A stretch of DNA of 18,745 nucleotides from Acidithiobacillus ferruginosus (GCF_018854495.1 NZ_JABBDR010000128.1:1-18745); one strand, 5' to 3'. Counted from the first letter of the stretch, positions 1 through 7,883 are shown. Notes: generated from the letters alone by a model not told the origin. Numbers and translations are program-made.

Positions 1-352
1 AACAAACACGCTTGTTGGGGGAGTGCCTCGTTTCGACTAAGAAGGAGACCCCCGCAGTGTGTCATAACGTCCTGCAAGACCAAACCATTTTTCAGATATT
101 ATTGCGTATCGATGCGGATCTGGCGGCCCGGACCTGTAAAACAGCGCCTGAGAGTGTCAAGTTTTGACCAGAAATCAGCGTCAAGGTTGTTCACCTTTGA
201 TCAGATCAAGAATTTGATGTTTGTGTTTTGGTCCATAGAGTTACGAAGCGATATAACACTCCATAGGTGGCAAATGTTTGGTGCTGACGCATGGTCAATG
301 GCTGACGCTGATTGACACACCGCCAACTCATTGGATTCTGGACGGCAGCTTC
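1..352. other. Gene-poor flank with IS-end-like repeats
   Basis: I see no convincing gene here. The plus strand stays open in one frame to 315, but the predicted protein has no recognisable motif and no ribosome binding site. Two similar blocks sit at 156-169 (GTCAAGTTTTGACC) and 180-195 (GTCAAGGTTGTTCACC), followed by AGAAATCA and TTTGATCA respectively. A stretch near 300-317 reads, on the other strand, GTGTCAATCAGCGTCA, which shares both halves of the first block without its middle. This pattern of short repeated terminal motifs is typical of insertion-sequence ends, possibly of the IS21 type. No transposase accompanies it in the window. The family assignment is inference only. Confidence 0.3.
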
Positions 353-384
353 CGCTGCTTATGTGTACATACACATAAGCAGCG
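353..384. repeat. Perfect 15-bp-arm palindrome with 2-nt centre
   Basis: The arms are CGCTGCTTATGTGTA (353-367) and its exact reverse complement TACACATAAGCAGCG (370-384), separated by CA. The right arm continues directly into the 33-bp inverted repeat that starts at about 380. Seen another way, TACACATAA, GCAGCG and TTATGTATA (370-393) form two inverted arms around a 6-bp spacer, the geometry of a Xer or tyrosine-recombinase core site. A cruciform, a dimeric repressor site or a recombination site are all possible. The palindrome is directly visible; its role is not known. Confidence 0.7.
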
Positions 385-411
385 TTATGTATACTACGTG
401 ATTATGTATAG
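380..411 (+). repeat. Left copy of ~32-bp imperfect inverted repeat
   Basis: This copy reads GCAGCGTTATGTATAC, then TACGTG, then ATTATGTATAG. The reverse complement of 800-832 reads GCAGCGTTATGTATAC, then CTCGCG, then ATTATGTATAG, so the two copies are identical except for the 6-bp middle. Inside the unit each copy is followed after roughly 60-66 bp by a third, inverted motif: CTATACATAAA at 478-488 on the left, and TTTATTATGTAG at 729-740 on the right. Both ends of a roughly 450-bp unit therefore carry mirror-image sets of three related motifs. This resembles the ends of a small mobile unit with several recombinase or transposase sites, but no family is recognised. Confidence 0.65.
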
Positions 412-799
412 TGCGCATGTCGAGCTGGCTGTAAGCCCTGTCAATGCTGGCCATTTGGTAGGAGCGGTATCGAGATGCTATACATAAAATTGGTCGATTC
501 GGTGTGTAGTCACCACGACAGGGCTCCGCATGCGCCACAGATCAACACCCCAACTGCCGGTCTGATCCATGGCCACGATGCTGATCGGAGATCTTTGGAT
601 CACCATTAACTTACTGCTCGGGAAGGTGGTTGCCTGTGAATCCTAGCACTCCTTCCGTTCCTGAAGCCTGACAGCAATATTCGGCATCGCCGGTAGGCAG
701 TCATCTTGCTGAAGTCTCCAAAACAGCGTTTATTATGTAGAGCTCGCGAGCAAGGTTCGTCCTTACAACCCCGTCGCAGCAAGGCTCTCAGCTGTACCG

Positions 800-832
800 C
801 TATACATAATCGCGAGGTATACATAACGCTGC
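800..832 (-). repeat. Right copy of ~32-bp imperfect inverted repeat
   Basis: CTATACATAAT (800-810), CGCGAG, then GTATACATAACGCTGC (817-832) is the inverted partner of 380-411. Outside the repeat the two flanks differ: TACACATAA lies left of the left copy and GAACCTGTC lies right of this one. Sequence identity therefore stops at the GCAGCG/CGCTGC hexamer, as expected if this is an element boundary. The interior (489-728) shows no intact gene, so an autonomous element is unlikely. A MITE-like or non-autonomous recombinase substrate is the simplest reading. Confidence 0.6.
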
Positions 833-833
833 G

Positions 834-1154
834 AACCTGTCATTGGAGGTAAAGAGCACATCGGGGGTAAGACGATGGCATCCTGATGTTCCTTGTCTTC
901 CTCAATATACGGATGAAGCTCCAGAAATTCTGCCCCGCACCCCATGAGTTTCTACTCTCTGATATCAATCGCGGGGTCAGGGAATGGCACCTATCAGACT
1001 TGCCTGTTTGGCATGCGTTACCCTATTGAGTAGAATCCACAGTTGCGCCTTTGACAGCCTGGGGAGCAGTTGGTGGCGGGTCTCCGTGCCCTTGAGATGG
1101 ACCATGAACGAGTGAACTCCATCGCTGGGTGGGGAAATGCATAATTAAATCCAT
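834..1154. other. Decayed coding-like stretch upstream of tnsC
   Basis: No intact gene is present. Two short stretches look like former coding sequence. On the plus strand, codons 1055-1144 read QPGEQLVAGLRALEMDHERV and nine further residues before a TAA stop, with coding-like codon use, but the frame is closed upstream by stops at 1052-1054 and 1031-1033. On the minus strand, 945 down to about 835 encodes MGCGAEFLELHPYIEEDKEH and onward, until it runs into the inverted repeat at 832. Neither is recognised. Given the position before tnsC, the first could be the tail of a lost transposase gene, but nothing in the residues proves this. Confidence 0.25.
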
Positions 1155-1174
1155 ATTCTAATGCGAATTAGAAT
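1155..1174. promoter_or_regulatory. 8-bp-arm palindrome upstream of tnsC
   Basis: ATTCTAAT, GCGA, ATTAGAAT is a perfect inverted repeat in an AT-rich stretch about 200 bases before the tnsC start. Its size and symmetry suit a dimeric DNA-binding protein such as a repressor of the tns genes. It has no following T-run, so it is not a typical terminator. A TATGATATA stretch near 1229 could serve as a -10 region, but I cannot find a convincing -35 partner. Confidence 0.35.
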
Positions 1175-1371
1175 GAGATCGCACCGTGCTGTAGGCATTC
1201 AAAAATGATATTAATGACTCAGCGGCAAGTATGATATAGGCTTTACGGGGTAAAGGTGGGCACCTCGTCGGAGATTCAAGGCTTGATGACATGCGTTGCA
1301 TCGCATTGGAGATCGCTCGATTTTAGACGCTGGCTGCTAGCCAAAGTAGCTGACAACTGGGAGCGTTTTGC

Positions 1372-3051
1372 ATGCTGACCGGCAGTAAGGAGCAGGCAGT
1401 TTACACGCCTAGCGAAGACCCCATGTATCGACATAATCCCTTCATTGAAGCTTTGCCGCCCGTCTTGCCTATGGAAAAGGTGGCAAGTCTTCTGCGGAGG
1501 CACCCGGTATATCACCAAAGTGAGCGCGAATTAGCAGCGAGTAAACGTCTGGAGGCGGTGCAACGGATTGCGAACTATGTAGAACCGCTGCCCATTTTCC
1601 TGGAGCTTGAGCAACGGTTTTCGCGGATGCTTCGCAACGGCTATTCACCCCGCAACCCGATCTCTGCCGAGTGGATCAAACAGCTTCGTTCTGGCTTCCC
1701 TGATCTCGATTGGGATCGTGGAAAACCCGATTATCAACCCCTCGTCCGCTCTACCGCAGCGGGCTTTGCCATAATTGGTACCAGCGGAGTGGGTAAGACG
1801 ACCGCCGTTGAAAGCGTACTCTCTCTTTACGCTCAGCAAATCCAGCACTCCGGCAAATATGGAGGTCACGCGCTTGATCGTGTCCAATTGGTTTGGCTGA
1901 AACTTGAGTGTCCCCAGGATGGATCATTGAGGGGGCTCTGCCTAAATTTCTTTCAAGCTGTTGATGAGATTGTCGGGGCCCGTTACTACCATAAGTTCGG
2001 TAATAACCGACGGCGATCCGTCGACGAATTGCTTCCAGAAATGGCTAACGTGGCTGCAGTACTGGGGCTAGGGGTTTTGGTCATTGATGAGATCCAAAGG
2101 CTGAATGAAGCCAGTAGCGGCGGTGCAGCCAAGATGTTGAATTTCTTTGGCCAAATGGTCAATCAGTTTAGTGTTCCTGTTGTGCTGGTAGGGACATTTA
2201 AAGCGCTTCCGCTGCTGAGTGGTGAATTTGCACAGGCGCGCCGTAGTGCGGGACAAGGAGATCTCGTCTGGTCCAACCTGCCTCAGGATGATGTTTGGGA
2301 TTTCTTTATTGAAGGCGTTTGGCATTACCAGTGGACCAAATCGGAGACCCCGCTAACGCCGACGATTCGCAATGCCTTATACCAGGAATCACAAGGCATT
2401 GTAGATATTGCGGTGAAACTCTATATGCTGGCTCAATGGGCAGTGATAGGACAGGAAGATGAAACAATCTCACCGGAACTGATTGGTGATGTTGCCAGAG
2501 ACAGCCTGCAACTCGCTCGGCCAATTCTTGAGGCGCTCAAGAAGCGAGATCTTGCCGCACTCGGTAGGATCAAGGATATCATGCCGCCCATCAGTGACCT
2601 CGAACAATATTTACGTGGAGCACGCGAACGGGTAACACTCGAAGGAACGCTTGATACGATGAAGGCTCAGCGTGTCGCACAGCAACAAAATGCTCATAAG
2701 GAACCGGACGAAATTTTGATGCGCGTCGCCGAGGTTTTGCTGGAAGCAGGGTTCCCTGTCGACATGGCCCACCAATGTGCTGAGGAGGCATTGAAGCAGC
2801 ATGCCGACGAAACAGGACTGGCACCGGTAATAAAGGATGCCCTGTTGCGAGCCGTCGGCGTTCGGCCTCCGTCAAGAGGTACACAGAGAAATCCGTCACG
2901 CAAGGGCCAACACCAAAAGACGCAAAAATCGGCAGTGGAAAAAGCGTTGGCTGAAATGATTGGCGCGCGAAAGGGGGAGGTTACCCCCCATCAGGCGCTA
3001 AAAAATGCTGGGGTCATTAAGCCAATAGAAGAATTCTGGACTAACAAATGA
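1372..3051 (+). CDS. tnsC: TnsC-type AAA+ regulator of Tn7-like transposition
   Basis: TnsC proteins are ATP-dependent regulators that link target selectors (TnsD or TnsE) to the TnsA/TnsB transposase. They assemble on DNA and pass the chosen target to the transposase. At 559 aa this one is close to Tn7 TnsC (about 555). The Walker A motif GTSGVGKT lies at residues 136-143 and the Walker B motif VLVIDE at 235-240. The C-terminal 60 residues are basic, in the region that in Tn7 contacts TnsA and TnsB. The ATG at 1372 follows GGGAG with good spacing. The stop overlaps the next start as ATGA, so tnsC and tnsD are translationally coupled. No tnsB precedes it, unlike the Tn7 order. Motifs, size and the downstream tnsD-tnsE pair make the assignment firm; whether it is active without TnsAB in the window is unknown. 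Confidence 0.93.
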   Translation: MLTGSKEQAVYTPSEDPMYRHNPFIEALPPVLPMEKVASLLRRHPVYHQSERELAASKRLEAVQRIANYVEPLPIFLELEQRFSRMLRNGYSPRNPISAEWIKQLRSGFPDLDWDRGKPDYQPLVRSTAAGFAIIGTSGVGKTTAVESVLSLYAQQIQHSGKYGGHALDRVQLVWLKLECPQDGSLRGLCLNFFQAVDEIVGARYYHKFGNNRRRSVDELLPEMANVAAVLGLGVLVIDEIQRLNEASSGGAAKMLNFFGQMVNQFSVPVVLVGTFKALPLLSGEFAQARRSAGQGDLVWSNLPQDDVWDFFIEGVWHYQWTKSETPLTPTIRNALYQESQGIVDIAVKLYMLAQWAVIGQEDETISPELIGDVARDSLQLARPILEALKKRDLAALGRIKDIMPPISDLEQYLRGARERVTLEGTLDTMKAQRVAQQQNAHKEPDEILMRVAEVLLEAGFPVDMAHQCAEEALKQHADETGLAPVIKDALLRAVGVRPPSRGTQRNPSRKGQHQKTQKSAVEKALAEMIGARKGEVTPHQALKNAGVIKPIEEFWTNK

Positions 3052-4649
3052 TAGCCTTTTTCCCTGAGCCATACCCTGACGAGTTGCTCTACAGCATATG
3101 TGCACGCTATCATATTATGAGTAGGAATCATGACTTTCGACACACGGTAGAGGACCTTTTTGGTTGTCGCCAGGCTTGCGCTGTATACGATTTCCCTTCT
3201 CGACTTGCTGCCTTATGTGGCCGGTTACCGAGGGGCAGCTCACATACACCGGCGAGTCTGATACGCAATCACACACTATTTCCACTTTATCAGCCATTTC
3301 TAACGGATTATTCTGCCGGAAAGATTGCTAAAGACATGGCAGCCAGTGATCAAGGCGGAACCATTCACTGTTCAATTGGAGTAATGGCCAGCTCTATTAA
3401 ATCGCCCCGTTTTCTACGCTATTGTCCGGTTTGCAAAGCGTCTGACATCACTGAATTCGGAGAACCTTACTGGCATCGTGCACACCAGATAGCTAATTTG
3501 CGGGTCTGTCATAAACACGGTTCACCACTTAGTGACTCTGACGCTGTGATAAGTGCACCAGTTAATAAACATGCGTTCATAGCCTTAGATTATAATCCCG
3601 TTATCCGCACAGGAAACCCGTCACATGACAACCTCGAAAGGCACATTACCGTCGCTAATGCGGTCTCCTGGATTCTTCAAAATAATTTACCCACATTAGG
3701 ATTTGGTAGAATTGTTCATGCATATCATCGTTTCCTAAAATTGCGGGGTCTGATAACTTGTGAAGGGCATGTTCGACAAGACGCATTTCGTCAGGCATTT
3801 TTAAACTACTATGGTGAGGATTTTCTCCAGGAAGTCGGATGCGCCCTTGTCAACGGAGGCCGCCAAGGATGGCTCGCGGCCATGGTGCGGAAGCGACGTA
3901 ACTCTGCGCACCCTTTACATCATTTGCTTCTAATTCAATGGCTCTGCAGCACTGCAGAGGTTTTTTACCGTGCATGTCTTCAAATACAGCCGGAGATAGT
4001 CGTGCCGAATGCCCTCAACCTGTCGGGTATACACGCGAAGCACCACCAACCGGTATCCATGGCTGCGGACAGAGAGGGTCCTGAAATATCAAAAGGAGCA
4101 GCTTTGGTTCAGAACAGTCAATTGGGAAAACGCCGACGTGAGTGGCTTGCCATCGTGCGACGTTCCTCAGGCGTTTGCAGAAAGCAGCTGCGAGCGGCCA
4201 ACCAGGCGGCTTTTGGCTGGCTATATCGGAATGATCACGATTGGCTGTATGACCATCTTCCTGCACCGCTATCGCGTTCTAAGGCTCAGGACCTGCGTGT
4301 TGACTGGAACCAGAGAGATCAACATTTCGCCAACAAAGTACGGCGGTCAGCGCAGGAAATTCTAAGCGAAGCCCGGCCTAAGCAGGTGACGGTGACGGCC
4401 ATAGGGACCCACATCGGTTGTCGAACACTGATACAACGTCATCTGGATAAGATGCCCGTGACGGCAGATGAACTCCGACAATGGGTAGAATCCACAGAAC
4501 AGTTTCAGATGCGCCGACTGGATATCGTCGCTCGCAGACTCCAATCCGAGGCGGTGGAACTTAAGTCCTGGCGTTTGGTGAGGGTGGCAGGTTTGCGCCC
4601 CGGCTACTCTCCGGCTGTGGCAGCGCGCATTCAGGATTTGGTTGGTTAA
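3048..4649 (+). CDS. tnsD: TnsD/TniQ-family target-site selector
   Basis: TnsD binds a specific chromosomal attachment site (downstream of glmS for Tn7) and recruits TnsC there. This 533-aa protein begins with the TniQ-like FFPEPYPDELLYSICARYH. It has the family's zinc-binding pattern: CPVC at 126-129, the YWHRAHQ segment at 141-147, and CHKH at 154-157. The C-terminal half carries typical TnsD repeats, with REWLAIVRRSSG and GWLYRNDHDWL, followed by a KQVTVTAIGTHIG segment. Its length suits full TnsD (508 in Tn7) rather than the shorter TniQ of CRISPR-associated elements. The start overlaps the tnsC stop by four bases. The target site cannot be read from this window; no glmS end is present. 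Confidence 0.92.
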   Translation: MIAFFPEPYPDELLYSICARYHIMSRNHDFRHTVEDLFGCRQACAVYDFPSRLAALCGRLPRGSSHTPASLIRNHTLFPLYQPFLTDYSAGKIAKDMAASDQGGTIHCSIGVMASSIKSPRFLRYCPVCKASDITEFGEPYWHRAHQIANLRVCHKHGSPLSDSDAVISAPVNKHAFIALDYNPVIRTGNPSHDNLERHITVANAVSWILQNNLPTLGFGRIVHAYHRFLKLRGLITCEGHVRQDAFRQAFLNYYGEDFLQEVGCALVNGGRQGWLAAMVRKRRNSAHPLHHLLLIQWLCSTAEVFYRACLQIQPEIVVPNALNLSGIHAKHHQPVSMAADREGPEISKGAALVQNSQLGKRRREWLAIVRRSSGVCRKQLRAANQAAFGWLYRNDHDWLYDHLPAPLSRSKAQDLRVDWNQRDQHFANKVRRSAQEILSEARPKQVTVTAIGTHIGCRTLIQRHLDKMPVTADELRQWVESTEQFQMRRLDIVARRLQSEAVELKSWRLVRVAGLRPGYSPAVAARIQDLVG

Positions 4650-4674
4650 TCTATGGCTAGCATTCAAATATAGT

Positions 4675-6315
4675 ATGGCAAGGAAGCTCCTTATTGCTGG
4701 CTGGCCGTTTGGGCAAGGCGAACTAGCAACATTGCACTGGTTACGCTCACCGTATATGGCTGGTGATGATCGTGGCTGGTGCGTCGACGCTGTATTTCGT
4801 GGCGTGGAAAGTGGGAAAAGTCATGATATCTCTCTGCCGTGGGGCATGCTGCCATACCTCAGGCTGGGTATGCTATTCGAAAATGGCAGACCAAAAACAC
4901 GATCTGCAGACGCAGGGCAGATATCTATTGTTCGCCTTTTCAATGACGCGAAATTTGGTTTGCGACGTGTCGGGGGGGTTGTTTTAAAAAATATCTACCC
5001 CCTTGATACACAAATAAATCTTGATGAGTTATGTATTAAGGTTGAGAACAATGATCAAATAATGCTAGTCCCATGCATAGAAATAGCGAGGTCATTTTTT
5101 GCACAATCTAGATTTTTATCTTACGCATTGTTGCAGCCGGACAGTTTCTCCGACTTTGTGCGTGCCTGGCACTCTGATGGAAAAGTGACTCTAGAGTTTT
5201 CCGGTATAGTTCCTAAAAACATGATAAAACCAGATTTTATTATTTCAGTAGCAAAGATACTTTTTGATCAGGAATGGTCGGACCAATGGCGCGCTGTGTG
5301 GAGCCGACGTGCAGCGAAGGCATTAAAAATAGAGGATAAAAATTATCCAAAGTTAGAATGCTGGCCTCCTGTAGGACAGAACAGCAGTTGGAAGGTGCGC
5401 GGAGTCACTTGGAATAATCAGTTACTCGTCCTGGAGATATTGGGAACGAAATATCGTGGCAATTTACCTTTTCATGAAATTGAATACTCACACCCTAGGT
5501 TAAAAAAAGGGATTCTCGGAGATGAACGCTCTGTGTCGGGATCGAAGCCTGTATCGGAGGATGCCGAGGACGAAACCCTCGTGGAGAATGTGGTTTCATC
5601 ACCCAGTCACTTGGGTCGGCCCATCGTTCTTTACACAGAACGAGCGGAGCATTGCTGCTTGACCGTCGTCACTCCCCAGTCAGTACGAAAAAAGGTCGTA
5701 GTCATAAATAAACTGACAGGAGGCTCTGACCGGACCTCATCGACGGGTGACATGGGAACGAAAGCAATACGGCCTGTGAGTTTACAGGACGAAGGAAGCT
5801 GCGGCGACGTGGATGCCGGAGAATTTACAGGGGGCGATAAGTCAGGTGATATACCCCCTAATTTTAAAAAGTTGATCACCGCAATAGAATGTGTTCAGGA
5901 AGCCCACTTACGTTTGCAGTTTGAATATCAAATTGGTTTGGCAAGATCCAGGATTGGCGAGGGCGACGAAGAGCCTATAGAGTATTTGTTGATTACGCTA
6001 AAATATGCGGATGCTACTGGCTATATACTGGATGTGGATCAGTCCTCTGGGCAGGGCATTTCTACGGTGGTTTTCGAGCTGATTAAGCCCGATGTGGTGG
6101 TGGACAAGGTCGTCAGAAAACTGGTGGAGGACTGTATTGCCGCCAATGGATTTCTCAGCAGAGAGCTTTTAAAGGATCAAGCAGAGCGAATCCGATATGC
6201 GTTGGCTAAACATACGCAGACAGATGGCTATGAATATGGCTTGCGGTTGGTCAGAAAGCTGCCTGGTATTATAAAGCAGTTGGACGAGTTAAGCTTTTCC
6301 TTTGGGGGTTGGTGA
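4675..6315 (+). CDS. tnsE: TnsE-like alternative target selector
   Basis: TnsE directs Tn7 to replicating DNA, notably conjugative plasmids entering a cell, through contacts with 3'-recessed ends and the sliding clamp. From the ATG at 4675 the product is 546 aa (Tn7 TnsE is 538). The N-terminal half shares CIEIARSFF with a following FLSYALL segment, a DQEWSDQW motif, and a WKVRG segment near a WPP motif, matching the order in Tn7 TnsE. A variable, acidic, probably flexible linker follows. A C-terminal domain with VQEAHLRLQFEYQIGLARSR and YILDVDQSSG corresponds to the TnsE DNA-binding domain. A TTG at 4642 would overlap tnsD by eight bases, but ATG 4675 gives the better N-terminus; neither has a strong ribosome binding site. 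The first half is AT-richer than tnsC. Confidence 0.88.
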   Translation: MARKLLIAGWPFGQGELATLHWLRSPYMAGDDRGWCVDAVFRGVESGKSHDISLPWGMLPYLRLGMLFENGRPKTRSADAGQISIVRLFNDAKFGLRRVGGVVLKNIYPLDTQINLDELCIKVENNDQIMLVPCIEIARSFFAQSRFLSYALLQPDSFSDFVRAWHSDGKVTLEFSGIVPKNMIKPDFIISVAKILFDQEWSDQWRAVWSRRAAKALKIEDKNYPKLECWPPVGQNSSWKVRGVTWNNQLLVLEILGTKYRGNLPFHEIEYSHPRLKKGILGDERSVSGSKPVSEDAEDETLVENVVSSPSHLGRPIVLYTERAEHCCLTVVTPQSVRKKVVVINKLTGGSDRTSSTGDMGTKAIRPVSLQDEGSCGDVDAGEFTGGDKSGDIPPNFKKLITAIECVQEAHLRLQFEYQIGLARSRIGEGDEEPIEYLLITLKYADATGYILDVDQSSGQGISTVVFELIKPDVVVDKVVRKLVEDCIAANGFLSRELLKDQAERIRYALAKHTQTDGYEYGLRLVRKLPGIIKQLDELSFSFGGW

Positions 6316-6523
6316 TCCTCTGGGTGTGGAGAGCATCATTTCCTCGTAGAGGGCGTACGACTACCGCTGTAGTTCCTGCCCGGCTAGAGTGGCGAGAGCG
6401 CATACAATATAATAGTGATAGCCCCTGAATCCCACAGGTTTAGACTGTGCTTAGTATCCCTTTGCATCGTTCCGGGTTTGCTCAGGATTCACCTGCACCT
6501 GCCGCAGGAAAGCTATAGTGCAG

Positions 6524-6540
6524 GCCTGGATGTTCCAGGC
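6524..6540. repeat. Short perfect hairpin
   Basis: GCCTGGA, TGT, TCCAGGC forms a 7-bp stem with a 3-nt loop about 210 bases after the tnsE stop. No T-run follows on either strand, so it does not look like a standard intrinsic terminator. It could stabilise the end of the tns transcript. Confidence 0.4.
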
Positions 6541-6589
6541 AATACGCAGCAGACTTGGTCACATTGGTTAGGCACGCGGTGGCGAAGGG

Positions 6590-6619
6590 GATGGGCGCTT
6601 TTCATGGCGACCGCCCATC
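6590..6619. repeat. 8-bp-stem hairpin before the direct repeats
   Basis: GATGGGCG (6590-6597) pairs with CGCCCATC (6612-6619) across a 14-nt loop. It lies just before the first AGTATACAAC repeat. There is no poly-T tract. It may be a transcript-end structure or part of the putative transposon end. Confidence 0.35.
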
Positions 6620-6627
6620 TCACCGTC

Positions 6628-6767
6628 AGTATACAACATTATTCTTCAAGCGGCGTGCGCGTGAAATTTTTAGTATGCAACATTATTATTTTTTTCTGGA
6701 GCATGAAAAATTCCAACCTATTGATTATTAAAATATTACAAGTATACAACTATTTTTTATCTATACA
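6628..6767 (-). repeat. Three direct repeats, Tn7-end-like array
   Basis: AGTATACAACATTATT occurs at 6628-6643. AGTATGCAACATTATT, one base different, is at 6672-6687. AGTATACAACTATTTT is at 6741-6756. Starts are 44 and 69 bp apart and all are in one orientation. Read on the minus strand from 6767 the sequence begins TGTATAGATAA and then meets three copies of a GTTGTATACT motif. Tn7 left ends have a TGT terminus and three separated TnsB sites within about 150 bp, so size, count and spacing match that plan. The motif is not the Tn7 sequence, and no matching opposite end or 5-bp target duplication has been found here. The repeats are certain; the end interpretation is inference. Confidence 0.55.
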
Positions 6768-7170
6768 CCTGTCGATTCTCCACCGGCTGGATTGTCGGGG
6801 AGGGCGTTGGGACATTACAGAGAATGAAGGCGACCAGCTTGCTCAATATGAACGGCTGCGGAAGGTGATGAGACCTGATCCGGGAGGTAATGAGCAACAA
6901 CAGAATGGCGTTTGGGCAGCAAAACTGAGGAAAAAGCTCTTTGAGTTTTCCGGCCCATCCGCTTCCACGTAGTGATGAGTATCGCGAGGCTTTCATGCCT
7001 CAGCCTTTGGTTACCGAAGAAGGTAGACCGTGAAAAGTCTAAATTGTCAGGCTACCTCAGCTCGCGCGTGGCCTTGTCGTTAGGACAATGGTCAGGGTTT
7101 ATAAGTCAACATATCTGTGCATCAAGGCCGACAACGGCATTGAATCCGCCTATTGTCTTCGGTTACCATC

Positions 7171-7187
7171 GTTCCCGAAATGGGAAC
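7171..7187. promoter_or_regulatory. Probable HigA operator
   Basis: GTTCCC, GAAAT, GGGAAC is a perfect inverted repeat 13 bases before the chosen higB start. Antitoxins of the HigA type bind such palindromes through their helix-turn-helix to repress their own operon, the whole HigBA complex usually repressing more tightly. The position also argues against the upstream in-frame start at 7153, which would place the operator inside the gene. Confidence 0.55.
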
Positions 7188-7200
7188 AGTGTGGAGCGGC

Positions 7201-7494
7201 ATGCGCGTCATTTCGTTACGGGCCTTGCGGGAATTCTGGGAGATTCACCCTTCTGCCGGGGAATCTTTACGTGCCTGGTATGCCATCGCCAGTCGTGCCC
7301 ATTGGACAAATCCTGCAGACATCAAAGCGGCTTACCGGAGCGCGAGCTTTTTGCCGGGGAATCGAGTGGTATTCAACATCAAGGGTAATAGTTATCGGCT
7401 GATCGTCGCTATCCATTACGACCGTCAGCTCTTGTATATCCGTTTCGTCAGCACCCATGCGGAATATGACCGCATCGACGCCCGCACTATCTGA
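7201..7494 (+). CDS. higB: HigB-family mRNA interferase toxin
   Basis: This 97-aa product belongs to the HigB toxin family, ribosome-dependent mRNA-cutting toxins of the RelE fold. It matches the family along its length: MRVISLRALREFWEIHP at the start, LRAWY near residue 24, a W-x-x-P-A-D-I segment, NRVVFNIKGNSYRLI in the core, and STHAEYDRIDA at the C-terminus. I chose ATG 7201 because it gives the family N-terminus and lies just after the palindromic operator; GGAG precedes it closely. The stop is 11 bases before higA, giving the toxin-first order typical of higBA. It probably stabilises the surrounding mobile block by post-segregational killing and may also respond to phage. Confidence 0.93.
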   Translation: MRVISLRALREFWEIHPSAGESLRAWYAIASRAHWTNPADIKAAYRSASFLPGNRVVFNIKGNSYRLIVAIHYDRQLLYIRFVSTHAEYDRIDARTI

Positions 7495-7505
7495 GGAGTC
7501 AGTCC

Positions 7506-7883
7506 ATGGAAATCAAAGCCATTCATGATGAGTGCGACTATACGGCGGCTCTGACCCTGATAGATCGCCTGTGGGATGCCCCAGCGGGCAGCCCGGAAAG
7601 TGACCAGTTGGAAGTGATCGCCATACTCATTGCAGACTATGAGCGGCAGCAGCACTCTATTGATGATCCCGATCCTATTGCCCTGCTGGAGCATGTCATG
7701 GAGGCCCGCAGTCTCTCCCGTAAAGATCTCGAACCCTGCATTGGCTCTCGGGCACGGGTTTCTGAAGTGCTGAACCGACGGCGGCCACTCACCCTGGAAA
7801 TGATTCGCCGCCTGTCAGAGCAACTGGATTTACCCGCCGAAATACTGGTGCGCCCCTATCCGACCCGATCCCACGCTGCTTAG
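7506..7883 (+). CDS. higA: HigA-type antitoxin, XRE helix-turn-helix
   Basis: This 125-aa protein would neutralise HigB and repress the operon. The N-terminal half (1-55), with AIHDECDYTAALTLIDRLW, is the toxin-facing part usual in long HigA proteins. Residues about 58-112 form a Cro/CI-type helix-turn-helix: LEHVMEARSLSRKDLEPCIG, then SRARVSEVLNRRRPLTLEMI. An AGGAG ribosome binding site lies seven bases before the ATG. The gene ends 16 bases before the restriction-modification gene, so one transcript could carry all three. Family and partner are clear. Confidence 0.92.
   Translation: MEIKAIHDECDYTAALTLIDRLWDAPAGSPESDQLEVIAILIADYERQQHSIDDPDPIALLEHVMEARSLSRKDLEPCIGSRARVSEVLNRRRPLTLEMIRRLSEQLDLPAEILVRPYPTRSHAA

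Larger units (their letters stand above)
6316..7170. other. Intergenic stretch between tnsE and higB
   Basis: Beyond the repeats and hairpins listed separately I see no intact gene. A 185-codon plus-strand frame (6415-6972) is open, but it crosses the AT-rich repeats and encodes low-complexity, unlikely protein. Its tail (about 6786-6972) and a 34-codon frame nearby, ending in REAFMPQPLVTEEGRP at a TGA about 7031, have coding-like composition in different frames. They may be remnants of a disrupted gene. The composition changes sharply from GC-rich to AT-rich at about 6660 and back at about 6780. Confidence 0.35.

Noticed and set aside
489..728. Transposase fragment on the minus strand of the repeat-bounded unit
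   Set aside because: A short peptide (SIVAMDQTGSWGVDL) looks coding, but it is too short and not matched to a family I can name with confidence.
353..833. Integron attC sites or a CRISPR array
   Set aside because: The repeats are in inverted rather than regularly spaced direct order, the required GTTRRRY core is not matched, and no integrase or cas gene is present.
1372..6315. CRISPR-associated Tn7-like transposon
   Set aside because: The TnsD is full length, tnsE is present, and there are no cas genes or repeat arrays in the window.
6415..6972. 185-codon plus-strand open frame after tnsE
   Set aside because: It crosses the AT-rich direct repeats and hairpins, has no ribosome binding site, and its predicted protein lacks recognisable family features.
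7153..7200. Earlier start for the HigB toxin
   Set aside because: It would place the palindromic operator inside the gene and add residues not found in the family; ATG 7201 gives the standard N-terminus.
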